A stretch of 64,000 nucleotides of DNA, taken from assembly GCA_021166775.1 (NCBI GenBank), contig JAJPEQ010000010.1, forward strand, positions 1 to 64,000, in the 5' to 3' direction. Position 1 is the stretch's first letter; every line of letters begins with the position of its first letter. The notes below the pieces were generated by a model that worked only from the letters and a program-made list of their open reading frames with translations, searched no databases and was not told the origin of the DNA. The DNA is from Comamonas sp. GTDB taxonomy: Bacteria; Pseudomonadota; Gammaproteobacteria; Burkholderiales; Burkholderiaceae_C. Shown here in pieces: positions 18,761-29,923 of the stretch. The position numbers and the translations under genes were made by a program.

Positions 18761-19597
18761 ATGACCGAAAGCGAACTGACCCGCCCCGACGGCGCCACGC
18801 TGGCACTGCGCCACTGGCCGCTGCCAGATCGCCAGCGGCGCGCCACCGTGATGCTGGTGCACGGGCTGGGTGAGCACAGTGGGCGCTACGACGCGGTGGC
18901 GCAGGCGCTCAACGCGTTGGGCTGCGCGGTGCGGGGCTACGACCACATCGGCCACGGGCGCTCCAGCGGCAGGCGCGGCGTGCTGCCGCAGCAAGACCGC
19001 CTGCTCACCGACCTCGCGGCCGTGGTCGATGCCACGCGCGCCGCGATGCGTGCGGGCGAGCCGCTGATCGTGCTCGGTCACAGCATGGGCGGGCTCGTGG
19101 CCGCGACGTTTGCCGCGCGCCGGCTGCGGCCCATCGATGCGCTGGTGCTGTCCTCGCCCGCGCTGGCCGTCTTCACCAACGCGCTGCAGCGCCTGCTGCT
19201 GGCCACGCTGCCCCGATGGCTGCCCCATCTGTGCATCGCCAACGGCCTGAACCCCGAGTACCTCTCGCACGACGCGGCCGTGGTCGCGGCCTATGTGAAC
19301 GACCCGCTGTGCCACGACCGCATCAGCACGCGCCTGGGGCACTTTCTGGCCTGCACCGGCGCGGACACGCTGCGGCTCGCGGGCGCATGGACCGTGCCCA
19401 CGCTGCTGATGTGGGCGGGCGACGACCGCATGGTGGACCCGGCGGGCAGCCGCGCGCTGGCGGCGCAGGCGCCGCCCGGCCTCGTGATGGCGCACGAGTT
19501 CGCCGGGCTCTACCACGAGATCTTCAACGAAGCCGACCCGGCGCCGGTCTTCGACATGCTGCAGCGGTGGCTGGACGATTATTTAAGGCAACGCTGA
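18761..19597 (+). CDS. Alpha/beta hydrolase, monoacylglycerol lipase-like
   Basis: A 278-residue cytoplasmic hydrolase of the serine aminopeptidase S33/monoglyceride lipase group: oxyanion segment LVHGLGEHSGRY, nucleophile GHSMGG, the Asp in WAGDDRMVDP and the His in FAGLYHEIFNE. ATG 18761 has AAGGA upstream; the track start at 18734 is nine codons earlier. It is divergent from ribE. The substrate is probably a small ester or acylglycerol. Confidence 0.88.
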   Translation: MTESELTRPDGATLALRHWPLPDRQRRATVMLVHGLGEHSGRYDAVAQALNALGCAVRGYDHIGHGRSSGRRGVLPQQDRLLTDLAAVVDATRAAMRAGEPLIVLGHSMGGLVAATFAARRLRPIDALVLSSPALAVFTNALQRLLLATLPRWLPHLCIANGLNPEYLSHDAAVVAAYVNDPLCHDRISTRLGHFLACTGADTLRLAGAWTVPTLLMWAGDDRMVDPAGSRALAAQAPPGLVMAHEFAGLYHEIFNEADPAPVFDMLQRWLDDYLRQR

Positions 19598-19634
19598 CGC
19601 CCGCCCGGCAAGCGCTGGCAGCTCTCTTTTCAAG
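19578..19634 (+). repeat. Dispersed intergenic repeat, copy 2
   Basis: ATTATTTAAGGCAACGCTG, then CCCGCCCGGCAAGCGCTGG and CAGCTCTCTTTT, spanning the end of the lipase gene and the 3' end of rsmE. It shares the CAAGCGC core and following CAGCT with the other copies. It is one of the more diverged members. Confidence 0.45.
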
Positions 19635-20337
19635 AGTCGGCCAGCACCGCCAGCGCGGCCATCGCCGCCGTCTCGCTGCGCAGCACGCGCGCGCCCAGAT
19701 GCACCGGCGCAAAGCCGGCCTCCAGCGCCGCCGCCTCCTCCTCGGGCGTGAGCCCACCCTCGGGCCCGTGCAGCACCCAGACGGCGTGCGCGTTACCCGC
19801 CGCCGCCCGCGCCGCCACGCTGCCCGGCCGCAGCGACAACAGCAGCCGGCGCCCGGGCGGCAAGGCCCGCAGCACGGCCTGCAGCGGCAGCGGCTGTTCG
19901 ATGGACGGCACGCGGTTGCGCCCGCACTGCTCGCACGCCGCCAGCGCCAGTGCCTGCCAGCGCGCCTGGCGTTTGGCGGCGCGCTCGCCGTCGAGCCGGA
20001 GCACGCTGCGCGCCGTCACCACCGGCTGCAGGCTGGCGGCGCCCAGCTCGGTGGCCTTTTCCACCAGCCAGTCCATGCGCTCGTTGGCCGGCATGCCGAC
20101 GATGAGGTGCAGCGCGCGCGCAGCCTCGCGCTCGATGGGGTCGTGCGCGCCGACCTGCACCGCCACCTCGCTGCGCCCCATGCGCGTGACCGTGGCCGAC
20201 CACTCGCCACCGCGCCCGTCGAAGAGCGTGAGCGCCGCGCCCGGCTGCAAGCGCAGCACCTGCACGTGGCGCGCGGCCTCGGCGGGCAAAAGCAGGGGAC
20301 CGCTCGTCAGGAGCTCGGTGCAATAGACCCGGGGCAT
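19630..20337 (-). CDS. rsmE: 16S rRNA (uracil1498-N3)-methyltransferase
   Basis: A 235-residue SPOUT methyltransferase modifying U1498 in the ribosomal decoding region. Characteristic stretches: LIVGMPANERMDWLVEKATELG, LHGPEGGLTPEE and LGARVLRSETAAMAALAV, the last forming the SAM-binding knot. The N-terminal PUA-like domain begins MPRVYC. It follows amgK on the same strand, separated by a dispersed repeat. Confidence 0.95.
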   Translation of the reverse strand: MPRVYCTELLTSGPLLLPAEAARHVQVLRLQPGAALTLFDGRGGEWSATVTRMGRSEVAVQVGAHDPIEREAARALHLIVGMPANERMDWLVEKATELGAASLQPVVTARSVLRLDGERAAKRQARWQALALAACEQCGRNRVPSIEQPLPLQAVLRALPPGRRLLLSLRPGSVAARAAAGNAHAVWVLHGPEGGLTPEEEAAALEAGFAPVHLGARVLRSETAAMAALAVLADS

Positions 20338-20399
20338 ATCAAAATAAAGAGCTGCTCACGCCCGTCCAGAAAGCGCTGAAGGCTGGTTTGAATCAAATT
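20337..20399 (-). repeat. Dispersed intergenic repeat, copy 3
   Basis: ATCAAAATAAAGAGCTGC, CGCCCGTCCAGAAAGCGCTG and a trailing GGTTTGAATCAAAT lie between rsmE and amgK. On the minus strand it reads in the same order as other copies (AGCGCT core and AGCT followed by an A/T tract). It fills nearly the entire intergenic space. Confidence 0.6.
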
Positions 20400-21490
20400 C
20401 TGCCAAACGCATAGCCTTCCACCGCCTGCGTGCCTTCGATCTGATCGACGAGACGCAGCAGCGGCGCAAGCTCGCGGTAGCGCGCGCAGGTGGCGCGGAT
20501 GTAGGCAATGAAGCGCGGCGCGTCCGCGAGGTATTTCGGCTTGCCGTCGCGCAGCGTGATGCGCGCAAAGATGCCGGCCACCTTCAGATGGCGCTGCAGC
20601 GCCATCCAGTCCACGGCGCGGTAGAACTCGCCGAAGTCCGTGCCCCAGCCGCTCTCGCTGGCCGCGCCCAGCAGGCCGGCCTTCCTCGCCTTTTCCCAGT
20701 AGCGCACGGTGAGATCGATGACGAAGTCTTCCTCCCAGCTGATGAAGGCGTCGCGCATGAGGCTGGCGATGTCGTAGGTGATGGGGCCGAACACCGCATC
20801 CTGAAAGTCGAGCACCCCCAGGCGAGCGTCGCCGCCGACGATGAGGTTGCGCATCATGAAGTCGCGGTGCACGAACACGCGCGGCACCGCGAGGTTGTGC
20901 GCGACGATGGCGTCGAACGCCCGCGCCAGCACCGCCTGCTGCTTTTCGTCCAGCGCCACGCCGCGGTGGCGCGCCACGTACCAGTCGGGAAAGAGCTGCA
21001 GCTCGCGGCGCAGCAGCGCCTCGTCATAGGGCGGCAAGGCCCCTGCGCGGCTCGCCTTCTGCCAGTCGACCAGCAGATCGACGGCCTGCAGATACCAGCC
21101 GTGCGCGGCCTGCGGGTCGGCCGGATCGAGGCGCTCGATCGCCGTCTGCGCGCCCAGGTCCGACAGCAGCAGGAAACCATGCGCCTCGTCCCAGGCGAGG
21201 ATCTCGGGCACGCGCAGGCCCGCACCGTGCATCAGCGCCTGCACGGCGACGAAGGGACGGCAGTCCTCCTTGTCGGGCGGCGCGTCCATGATGATGCGGC
21301 TGGCGCCGCGCGCGGTGTCGATGCGCAGGTAGCGGCGAAAGCTCGCATCGCTGCTGGCGGGGCGCAGCGTGGCGCCTTGCAGCCCCTGCGGGCCGATCAG
21401 CGGCGCGAGCCACGCCTGGAAGGCCGCCTCGCGCGCGGGGTCAGGCCAGCTCACGGCGACGGGGGAAGGGGAGATGGGCGTATCGCTCAT
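20393..21490 (-). CDS. amgK: AmgK-type sugar kinase (aminoglycoside phosphotransferase fold)
   Basis: A 365-residue kinase of the APH family. The catalytic loop is VFVHRDFMMRNLIV, followed by the metal-binding LGVLDFQDAVFGP. Divergent position from lptD matches the amgK-murU/lptD arrangement of pseudomonads and Burkholderiales, where AmgK phosphorylates MurNAc and GlcNAc at the anomeric carbon for cell-wall recycling. MurU, its usual partner gene, is not next to it; rsmE follows instead. The start at 21490 (MSDTPIS) is preferred to 21553, which would run into lptD. Confidence 0.87.
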   Translation of the reverse strand: MSDTPISPSPVAVSWPDPAREAAFQAWLAPLIGPQGLQGATLRPASSDASFRRYLRIDTARGASRIIMDAPPDKEDCRPFVAVQALMHGAGLRVPEILAWDEAHGFLLLSDLGAQTAIERLDPADPQAAHGWYLQAVDLLVDWQKASRAGALPPYDEALLRRELQLFPDWYVARHRGVALDEKQQAVLARAFDAIVAHNLAVPRVFVHRDFMMRNLIVGGDARLGVLDFQDAVFGPITYDIASLMRDAFISWEEDFVIDLTVRYWEKARKAGLLGAASESGWGTDFGEFYRAVDWMALQRHLKVAGIFARITLRDGKPKYLADAPRFIAYIRATCARYRELAPLLRLVDQIEGTQAVEGYAFGRI

Positions 21491-21506
21491 GGATAATGTC
21501 CATTGT

Positions 21507-23978
21507 ATGGGTCGAGTCTGCGCCCGGTGCCCTGGCAGCCACTGCCAGGGCAAGCGCGCAGATGCGGCCCCCGCGCTTCATCTTCTCGCATCCGTGCCCT
21601 CGCGCCACCCCCCGTTTTCTCGTCGATGCCTTGCCCTCGCCACCTGCGTGCTGCTGGTGTGCGCGCCCATGGCCCAGGCGCAGCCGGCCCAGGACGGCGC
21701 CGACCCAGCGCTGCACCTCACGCCACAACTCGCCGAGAAGGCCCCCGCGCCGCCCGACACGCTGCCCACCTTCGTGCGCGGCGAACGCATCGAAGGCCAG
21801 ACCGACGTGCAGGTGAACATCCAGGGCGATGCCGAACTGCGCCGCGGCGACACCGTGATCCGCGCCGACCGGCTGGACTACGACATCCCGCAAGACCGCG
21901 CGCGCGCCAGCGGCCACGTGCGCATCAACCGCGCGGGCAACCTCTACGACGGGGCGCTGCTGGACCTGCAGGTCAACACCTTCAACGGGTTCTTCACCGA
22001 CATCGACTACCGGCTGCTGGAAACCGGCGGCCATGGCACGGCACGAAAAATCGACTTCATCGACCGCAACCACTCGGTCGCGCACGAGGCCAACTACACC
22101 ACCTGCGAGAAGGACGACGAGGCCAGCTGGCAGCCCGACTGGATCCTGCGCGCGCGCACCCTCACCATCGACAAGACCGAGGACGAGGGAACGGCAGAGA
22201 ACGCGGTGCTCGAATTCAAGGGCGTGCCCATCCTCGCCACGCCGTGGATCAGCTTTCCGCTGTCGAGCAAACGCAAGTCCGGGCTGCTGCCGCCCACGCT
22301 GGCGCTGGACAGCACCAGCGGCTTCGTCTATGCGCAGCCGTACTACTGGAACATCGCACCCAACCGCGATGCCACATTCACGCCCACGCTGCTGTCGCGC
22401 CGGGGCGTGCAGCTGGGTTCGCAGTTTCGCTATCTGGAGCCGCGCTACAGCGGCGAGCTGGGCCTGGATCTGATGCCCGGCGACCGGCTCAGGGATCGCT
22501 CACGCTGGCTCGCCAACATCAAGCACAACGCCCAGATCGCCTCGCCGTTCGGTGATCTGGGACTTTCGATCAACGCCCGGCGCGCCAGCGACAACGACTA
22601 CTGGCGCGACTTCCCCCAGCGCGGCTCCACGAGCTACAACCCGCTGGACGTGACTGCCCAGCGGCTGCTCGCTGCCGACGGCAACCTGCGCTGGTCCGAG
22701 GGCAACCACGCGCTGAGCCTGCGCACGCTCAAATGGCAGACGCTGCAGGACGTCACCGCGCCCATCACCCCGCCCTACGACCTGCTGCCGCAGCTGCACT
22801 GGAGCTACACGCCCGACAGCGTCGGCCCGGGGCTGGACCTGCGCCTGGACGGCGACTACACGCACTTTCATGGCGATCGCAGCTTCTACAACCAGCCCAA
22901 TGCCCGGCGCAGCTATTTCGTGGCGCAGGTCAGCCGCCCCTGGCTCACGCCCGCGAGCTTCATCACGCCGCGCATGCAGCTGCACGCCACGCACTACGGC
23001 TTCGATTCGCCGCTGACGATGGGGCAGACCGGCATCAGCCGCATCCTGCCGACCTTCAGCCTCGACAGCGGCCTGGTGTTCGAGCGCGAAGCCAGCTGGT
23101 TCGGCCGCGGTTTCGTGCAGACGCTGGAGCCGCGCGCCTTCTACACTTTCACGCCGCACCACGACCAGAGCATGCTGCCGGTCTACGACACCGCGCAGAC
23201 GGATTTCAACTTCGCCTCGATCTACACCGAGAATTCGTTCGGCGGCAACGACCGCATCGCCGACAACAACCTGCTGACCCTGGGCGTGACCACGCGCCTG
23301 CTCGACCCCGGCACCGGCGCCGAAGCCGTGCGCCTGGGCATCGCGCAGCGCTACCGCTTCTCCGAGCAGACCGTGACCATGCCCGGCGTCGCCGCGGTCG
23401 ATGAGCGCCTGTCGGACGTGCTGCTGGGCGCGGGCATCCACTGGAGCCCGCACTGGGGGTTCGACGCCACCTTCCAGTACAACCCCAAGGCACGCCAGTC
23501 GACGCGCGCCACCGTCGCCGCGCGCTATACGCCGGCCAAGTACCACACGCTGAGCATCGCCGTGCGCAAGCAGGACGTGACCGGCCCCTACTCCATCGCC
23601 ACCAAGCAGGTGGATCTGGGCTGGCAATGGCCACTGGGCGAGCTGTTCTCGCGCACGCGCAAGGATGAAGCGACACGCGACGGCCGCTGGTACGGCGTGG
23701 GGCGCGTGAACTACAGCATTCCGGACCGCAAATTCGTCGATGCCATCCTCGGCGCCGAATACCAGAGCTGCTGCTGGACCGGACGCGTCGTGCTCGAGCG
23801 CCTGCAGATGGGCGCAAGCACCTCCAACACGCGGCTGCTGCTGCAGCTTGAGCTCAAGGGGCTCTCGCGCCTGTCGTTCGGCAACAATCCGCTGTCGAGC
23901 CTGCAGCAGAATGTGCCCGGCTACCAGACGCTGGAGAGCACCCCCGCCGCGCCCAGCCGTTTCACCCATTACGATTGA
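21507..23978 (+). CDS. lptD: LPS-assembly outer-membrane protein LptD
   Basis: About 823 residues. A signal peptide is followed by an N-terminal OstA/jellyroll domain (GDAELRRGDTVIRADRLDYD) that receives lipopolysaccharide from LptA, then a 26-strand barrel rich in aromatic residues. The paired cysteines for disulfides are visible in YTTCEKDDEASW and QSCCWTGRVV. The start is uncertain: no clear ribosome-binding site exists, a GATAAT box lies just upstream of 21507, and a GTG at 21594 would give a shorter, cleaner signal peptide. It is first in the lptD-surA-rsmA block. Confidence 0.92.
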   Translation: MGRVCARCPGSHCQGKRADAAPALHLLASVPSRHPPFSRRCLALATCVLLVCAPMAQAQPAQDGADPALHLTPQLAEKAPAPPDTLPTFVRGERIEGQTDVQVNIQGDAELRRGDTVIRADRLDYDIPQDRARASGHVRINRAGNLYDGALLDLQVNTFNGFFTDIDYRLLETGGHGTARKIDFIDRNHSVAHEANYTTCEKDDEASWQPDWILRARTLTIDKTEDEGTAENAVLEFKGVPILATPWISFPLSSKRKSGLLPPTLALDSTSGFVYAQPYYWNIAPNRDATFTPTLLSRRGVQLGSQFRYLEPRYSGELGLDLMPGDRLRDRSRWLANIKHNAQIASPFGDLGLSINARRASDNDYWRDFPQRGSTSYNPLDVTAQRLLAADGNLRWSEGNHALSLRTLKWQTLQDVTAPITPPYDLLPQLHWSYTPDSVGPGLDLRLDGDYTHFHGDRSFYNQPNARRSYFVAQVSRPWLTPASFITPRMQLHATHYGFDSPLTMGQTGISRILPTFSLDSGLVFEREASWFGRGFVQTLEPRAFYTFTPHHDQSMLPVYDTAQTDFNFASIYTENSFGGNDRIADNNLLTLGVTTRLLDPGTGAEAVRLGIAQRYRFSEQTVTMPGVAAVDERLSDVLLGAGIHWSPHWGFDATFQYNPKARQSTRATVAARYTPAKYHTLSIAVRKQDVTGPYSIATKQVDLGWQWPLGELFSRTRKDEATRDGRWYGVGRVNYSIPDRKFVDAILGAEYQSCCWTGRVVLERLQMGASTSNTRLLLQLELKGLSRLSFGNNPLSSLQQNVPGYQTLESTPAAPSRFTHYD

Positions 23979-24005
23979 CCGCTCACCACGGCACCCACCC
24001 TGGCC

Positions 24006-25457
<1,452 letters not shown>

Positions 25458-25466
25458 ACCGAGGAC

Positions 25467-26264
25467 ATGAAGCACATCCCGCGCAAGCGCTTCGGCCAGC
25501 ACTTCCTTTGCGACGAGGCGATCATTGACGCCATCGTGCGCGCGATTGCTCCCGCGCCCGGCCAGGCCATGGTGGAGATCGGCCCGGGCCTGGCCGCGCT
25601 CACCCATCCGCTGGCCGATCGCCTGGGCAGGCTCTGCGTGATCGAACTGGACCGGGACCTGGCCGCACGGCTGCGCGCCGACCCACGCCTGACAGTGATT
25701 GAATCGGATGTACTGAAAGTCGATTTCGCGCAGGTGGCGCAAGCGCTGGGTGCTTTGAAATTGAGAGTCGTGGGCAATCTGCCCTACAACATCTCCACGC
25801 CGATTCTGTTTCACCTGCTAGGCTTTGCCGGGCAGATTGAGGACCAGCACTTCATGCTGCAAAAGGAGGTGGTCGATCGCATGGTGGCGCCTTGCGACAG
25901 CAGTGCCTACGGGCGCCTCTCGGTCATGCTGCAATGGCGCTACGAGATGGAGGACGTGCTGTCCGTGCCGCCCGCGAGCTTCGAGCCGCCCCCGCGCGTG
26001 GACAGCGCGGTGGTGCGCATGCGTCCCCGGGATGAACCTGCGCCGGTCGACGCCGCGCTGCTGTCCGATCTGGTGCACGCCGCATTCAGCCAGCGGCGCA
26101 AGCTCCTGCGCCACCCGCTCGCGCCCTGGCTGGCCGAGCACGGCTACGCGGGCGAGTTCGACCTGCAGCGACGCGCCCAGGAAGTGCCGGTGCACGAGTA
26201 CGTGGCCCTCGCGCAGGCTCTGCGGCCTACCGAGCCGCGTCAGGCGGCGTCGGCGAGCCAGTAG
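25467..26264 (+). CDS. rsmA: 16S rRNA dimethyladenosine transferase
   Basis: A 265-residue KsgA protein dimethylating A1518/A1519 of 16S rRNA. N-terminal [15 protein letters not shown] motif [11 protein letters not shown] and catalytic NLPYNIS are all present, with the C-terminal [12 protein letters not shown] helix region. It starts 9 bp after surA with GAGG upstream. Its 3' end overlaps an antisense open frame noted separately. Confidence 0.96.
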   Translation: MKHIPRKRFGQHFLCDEAIIDAIVRAIAPAPGQAMVEIGPGLAALTHPLADRLGRLCVIELDRDLAARLRADPRLTVIESDVLKVDFAQVAQALGALKLRVVGNLPYNISTPILFHLLGFAGQIEDQHFMLQKEVVDRMVAPCDSSAYGRLSVMLQWRYEMEDVLSVPPASFEPPPRVDSAVVRMRPRDEPAPVDAALLSDLVHAAFSQRRKLLRHPLAPWLAEHGYAGEFDLQRRAQEVPVHEYVALAQALRPTEPRQAASASQ

Positions 26265-26436
26265 CTGCTGTTGAAGGGGCTGCTCATGCGCAGCGCCAGG
26301 GGTGAGACATCGACCAGCTTGTCCGTGGGCATCTTCTCGCCCGATTCGGCGTCAAACTGCTCGCCTTGCAAGGCCAAAGGCTGCGCAGCACCAGGCTGCT
26401 CGGCCTCGTCAGCCCGTTCCGCAGGGCCAAAGGTGG
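26240..26436 (-). pseudogene. Possible gene remnant downstream of barstar-like gene
   Basis: An open frame on the minus strand ending at TGA 26240-26242 encodes a protein-like tail (PTDKLVDVSPLALRMSS and then [11 protein letters not shown]). It has no plausible ATG start except one giving 30 residues, and it overlaps the end of rsmA. I do not recognise it. It may be the truncated 3' end of a lost gene, a small ORF, or chance in GC-rich DNA. Confidence 0.25.
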
Positions 26437-26447
26437 CGGAACGGGCT
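26411..26447. terminator. Hairpin at the barstar gene end
   Basis: AGCCCGTTCCGC and its exact reverse complement are separated by 13 bases and overlap the barstar stop codon. No T-run follows on the minus strand and only a short A-rich stretch on the + side, so terminator function is uncertain. Confidence 0.45.
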
Positions 26448-26952
26448 ACAGAAAAGAATAGAAGCAGCGAAACGCGATGCGGCGTTCACCCCAGTACTCG
26501 GCGGCATCGCGGAAGATGTCCAGCAGTTGCTCGCGCGCTTCCTTGTCGAATTTGGCCGTGGCCGGAATCTGCTCCAGCACCACGACGAAACCCGGCTGCG
26601 GCCCCGCCTTGTGCAGCGGATCGGTCATGCAGTCGTACAGCGCATCAAAGTTCTTGCCGAAGTGCGCGGGAAACAGGAATTGCTGGGCCAGCAGGTCCAG
26701 CACGTCCTGCTTGGTCTGCGCGTGCGCCAGATTGGCATAGAGAAAGTGGTGGCCGAGCTGGCGCGCCGTCTCCTGCAGGTCATGCACGCGAAACGCGCGG
26801 ATCGACTGCACGATATTGGGCCGCACATTGCGCAGCAGGTTCTCGTCATTGGGACGAAGTGGGGTGTCCATCTCCGCTGCTCTTTCTTTCGGGGGTTCGT
26901 TGAAGGCAAAATCCTCGGCCGCCGAGGGCCGCAAGGCATGGAAGGTTGTCAT
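26446..26952 (-). CDS. Barstar-family ribonuclease inhibitor
   Basis: A 168-residue cytoplasmic protein. The C-terminal half is barstar-like: a hydrophobic strand, the KQDVLDLLAQQFLFPAHFGKNFDALYDCMTD-type helix-loop that plugs the RNase active site, and FVVVLEQIP. An N-terminal extension of about 60 residues is not part of barstar and may be removable (alternative ATG at 26871). It lies 31 bp after the gene for a secreted RNase, as expected for a self-protecting inhibitor. Confidence 0.85.
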   Translation of the reverse strand: MTTFHALRPSAAEDFAFNEPPKERAAEMDTPLRPNDENLLRNVRPNIVQSIRAFRVHDLQETARQLGHHFLYANLAHAQTKQDVLDLLAQQFLFPAHFGKNFDALYDCMTDPLHKAGPQPGFVVVLEQIPATAKFDKEAREQLLDIFRDAAEYWGERRIAFRCFYSFL

Positions 26953-26983
26953 GGTGGTACCTGTTCAATGACCGCGCCCCTCA

Positions 26984-27388
26984 TCAGGGCGTGATCGTGC
27001 GAAAGCTCGTGTAATGGTCCTGTGTGTAGTAGCAGGCATCGGGCGTGCGCGGCGCCCCGCCACAGACGATGCGGCGTGCCCCGCGCCCTCGCACACCCGG
27101 CGTGCGCACCGTGTATTCACGGTAGTAGCCGCGCTTGCGGGCAGGCAGCTGGCGCTCGTAATTGCCAAACACGGAACCATCCTTGTCGTAGGAAAACGGG
27201 CCGCCGTCGCGGATGCGTGCATGAATGACACGCGCCTGCGCCGGCAGTTCCGCCAGACTCACGGTGGCGGGTTGATCGATCGGCGCACTCTGGCGCGCAG
27301 CGCCGGGCGAGGCGAGCAGCAAGCACGCGCTGCCCAGCAGGCCTGCCGCCATCCACCGGCGCGCGCCCCTGGCAAAAGCGTTCCACAT
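26984..27388 (-). CDS. Secreted barnase-like guanyl-specific ribonuclease
   Basis: A 134-residue precursor with a signal peptide (to about residue 32). Family motifs: FSYDKDGSVFGNYERQLP, YYREYTVRTPG and YYTQDHYTSF. By comparison with barnase, Glu91, Arg106 and His125 are the likely catalytic residues, all present. It should cleave RNA after entering the periplasm or outside the cell and is paired with the downstream barstar. Roles in nutrient scavenging or competition are both possible. Confidence 0.88.
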   Translation of the reverse strand: MWNAFARGARRWMAAGLLGSACLLLASPGAARQSAPIDQPATVSLAELPAQARVIHARIRDGGPFSYDKDGSVFGNYERQLPARKRGYYREYTVRTPGVRGRGARRIVCGGAPRTPDACYYTQDHYTSFRTITP

Positions 27389-27488
27389 TGACTACCGCTC
27401 CCGTCAAACCCGAGCCATCCGCAGACTCAGGGTTTACCCGAAATCAAAACGCGTTAGTGTGACAAGAACCTGCTCAAAAATCAAGCGA

Positions 27489-27507
27489 TTGCCTAATAAA
27501 TAGGCAA
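27489..27507 (-). terminator. Putative maeB terminator
   Basis: On the minus strand TTGCCTA pairs with TAGGCAA around a five-base loop, followed a few bases later by GATTTTTG. It lies about 40 bp past the maeB stop. The stem is short, so confidence is moderate. Confidence 0.5.
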
Positions 27508-27547
27508 ACCACTCCGGGTTTTCCCATACATTCGGATACAAACGCGC

Positions 27548-29869
27548 TCAGCGCGCGGCGTTTGCGTCGGTGACCGTGAGTGCCACCATGTTGACGATGC
27601 GGCGCACCGTGGCGCTGGGTGTGAGCACATGCACCGGCGCGGCCGCGCCCAGGAGCATCGGCCCGATGGCAATGCCGCCACCGGCCGCGGTCTTGAGCAG
27701 GTTGTAGGCGATGTTGGCGGCATCGATGTTGGGCATTACCAGCAGATTGCAACTGCCGGTGATGGTCGCATTGGGCATCAACGCCTGGCGCGCATGCGCG
27801 TCCAGCGCCACGTCGCCATGCATCTCCCCCTCGACCTCCAGCCACGGCGCCATGGACTGCAACAGTTCCAGCGTCTGGCGCATCTTGATCGCGCTGGGCT
27901 GCTGGCTCGAGCCGAAGTTGGAGTGCGAGAGCAGCGCCGCCTTGGGCTTGATGCCGAAGCGCATGATTTCCTCGGCGGCCATCACGGTGATTTCGGCGAG
28001 CTGCTCGCTGCTTGGGTCGTAGTTGACGTGGGTGTCGACGATGAAGACCTCGCGCTCGGGCAGCAGCAGCGCGTTCATGCAGGCATAGGTGTTGGCACCG
28101 GCGCGCTTGCCGATCACCTGATCGATGTACTGCAGGTGGTGCTGCGTATGGCCCCAGGTGCCGCAGATCAGGCCATCGACCTCGCCCGTGTGCAGCAGCA
28201 TGGAACCGATCAGCGTCAGGCGCCGGCGCATCTCTATCTTGGCGATCGGCACCGTCACGCCCTTGCGCTCGGTCATGCGGTGGTAGGTCTGCCAGAAGCC
28301 CCGATAGCGGTCGTCGTGCTCGACGTTCACCACGTCGTAATCGCGCCCTTCCACCAGGCGCAGGCCGAATTTTTCGATGCGCTGGGCGATGATGGCCGGA
28401 CGCCCGATGAGCGTGGGGCGCGCGATGCGCTCGTCGAACACGATCTGCGCCGCGCGCAGCACGCGCTCTTCCTCGCCTTCGGCGAAGGCCACGCGCTTGA
28501 GCTGCGCCTGGCGCGCGGCCATGAACACGGGCTTCATCATCGTGCCCGAGGCATAGACGAAGGTCTGCAGGTGGTCCTGGTAGGCCGCAATGTCCGGGAT
28601 CGGCCGGCTCGCCACGCCGCTGTCCATCGCCGCCTGCGCCACCGCCGGGGCGATCTTCATCATGAGCCGCGGATCGAAGGGCTTGGGAATCAGATAGGTG
28701 GGTCCGAACGAAAGCTGCTCGCCCGCGTAGGCCGCGGCCACCACCTCGCTCTGTTCGGCGCGCGCCAGCTCGGCGATCGCGTGCACCGCCGCGATTTCCA
28801 TCTCCGTCGTGATCGTCGTGGCGCCACTGTCCAGCGCGCCACGAAACACGTATGGGAAGCACAGCACGTTGTTGACCTGGTTGGGGTAGTCGCTGCGCCC
28901 GGTGGCGATGATGGCGTCGCCACGCACCGCCTGCACCTCCTCGGGCGCGATCTCCGGGTTGGGATTGGCCAGCGCGAAGATCAGCGGCGTCGGCGCCATC
29001 TTGCGCACCATGTCCTGCTTGAGCACGCCACCGGCCGACAGCCCGAGGAAGATGTCCGCGCCGTCGATGATGTCCGCGAGATGGCGCGCCTCGGTCTTCT
29101 GCGCGAACTGCGCCTTGGCCTCGTCCATGAGTTCGGTGCGACCTTCGTAGACGACGCCGACGATGTCGCTGACCCAGATGTGCTCGCGCGGCAGCCCGAG
29201 CTTCACGAGCAGTCCCAAGCAGGCCAGCGCCGCCGCACCCGCGCCCGAGGCCACGAGCTTGACCCGCGTGATGTCCTTGCCCGCCACCTGCAGGGCATTG
29301 AGCACCGCCGCGCCGACAACGATGGCCGTGCCGTGTTGGTCGTCGTGAAAGACCGGAATCTTCATGCGCTCGCGCAGCTTGCGCTCGACGTAGAAGCAGT
29401 CCGGCGCCTTGATGTCCTCGAGATTGATGCCGCCAAAAGTGGGCTCGAGCGCCGCGATGATCTCCACGAGTTTGTCCGGGTCCTTCTCGGCGATCTCGAT
29501 GTCGAACACGTCGATGCCCGAGAACTTCTTGAACAGCACCGCCTTGCCTTCCATCACCGGCTTGCCCGCCAGCGGGCCGATGTCGCCCAGGCCCAGCACC
29601 GCCGTGCCGTTGGTCACCACACCCACGAGGTTGCCGCGCGCGGTGTAGCGAAAGGCCGCGGCCGGGTCGTTCACGATCTCCTCGCAGGGCGCGGCCACGC
29701 CGGGCGAATACGCCAGCGACAGATCGTGGCGGCTCACCATCTGCTTGGTGGCATGGATGGAAATCTTCCCCGGCTTGGGATGCTCGTGGTATTCGAGCGC
29801 GGCGCGGCGCAGCATCGCGCGCTTGTCGGCATCGGAAGAGTCGGAGGGGGCGTTCGTTATTGAGGTCAT
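27548..29869 (-). CDS. maeB: NADP-dependent malic enzyme, MaeB type
   Basis: A 773-residue two-domain enzyme converting malate to pyruvate and CO2. The N-terminal malic domain (about 1-430) has [12 protein letters not shown] and [11 protein letters not shown], with the nicotinamide-binding [10 protein letters not shown]. The C-terminal 330 residues are a phosphotransacetylase-like domain that usually serves allosteric control by acetyl-CoA. Length is typical. A GTATAC direct repeat lies 55-75 bp upstream of the start. Confidence 0.96.
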   Translation of the reverse strand: MTSITNAPSDSSDADKRAMLRRAALEYHEHPKPGKISIHATKQMVSRHDLSLAYSPGVAAPCEEIVNDPAAAFRYTARGNLVGVVTNGTAVLGLGDIGPLAGKPVMEGKAVLFKKFSGIDVFDIEIAEKDPDKLVEIIAALEPTFGGINLEDIKAPDCFYVERKLRERMKIPVFHDDQHGTAIVVGAAVLNALQVAGKDITRVKLVASGAGAAALACLGLLVKLGLPREHIWVSDIVGVVYEGRTELMDEAKAQFAQKTEARHLADIIDGADIFLGLSAGGVLKQDMVRKMAPTPLIFALANPNPEIAPEEVQAVRGDAIIATGRSDYPNQVNNVLCFPYVFRGALDSGATTITTEMEIAAVHAIAELARAEQSEVVAAAYAGEQLSFGPTYLIPKPFDPRLMMKIAPAVAQAAMDSGVASRPIPDIAAYQDHLQTFVYASGTMMKPVFMAARQAQLKRVAFAEGEEERVLRAAQIVFDERIARPTLIGRPAIIAQRIEKFGLRLVEGRDYDVVNVEHDDRYRGFWQTYHRMTERKGVTVPIAKIEMRRRLTLIGSMLLHTGEVDGLICGTWGHTQHHLQYIDQVIGKRAGANTYACMNALLLPEREVFIVDTHVNYDPSSEQLAEITVMAAEEIMRFGIKPKAALLSHSNFGSSQQPSAIKMRQTLELLQSMAPWLEVEGEMHGDVALDAHARQALMPNATITGSCNLLVMPNIDAANIAYNLLKTAAGGGIAIGPMLLGAAAPVHVLTPSATVRRIVNMVALTVTDANAAR

Positions 29870-29923
29870 GGAGCGACTTTAACCAAGGCGGCGGCACGGG
29901 CGTGCAGCCACCGGAAATAATCT

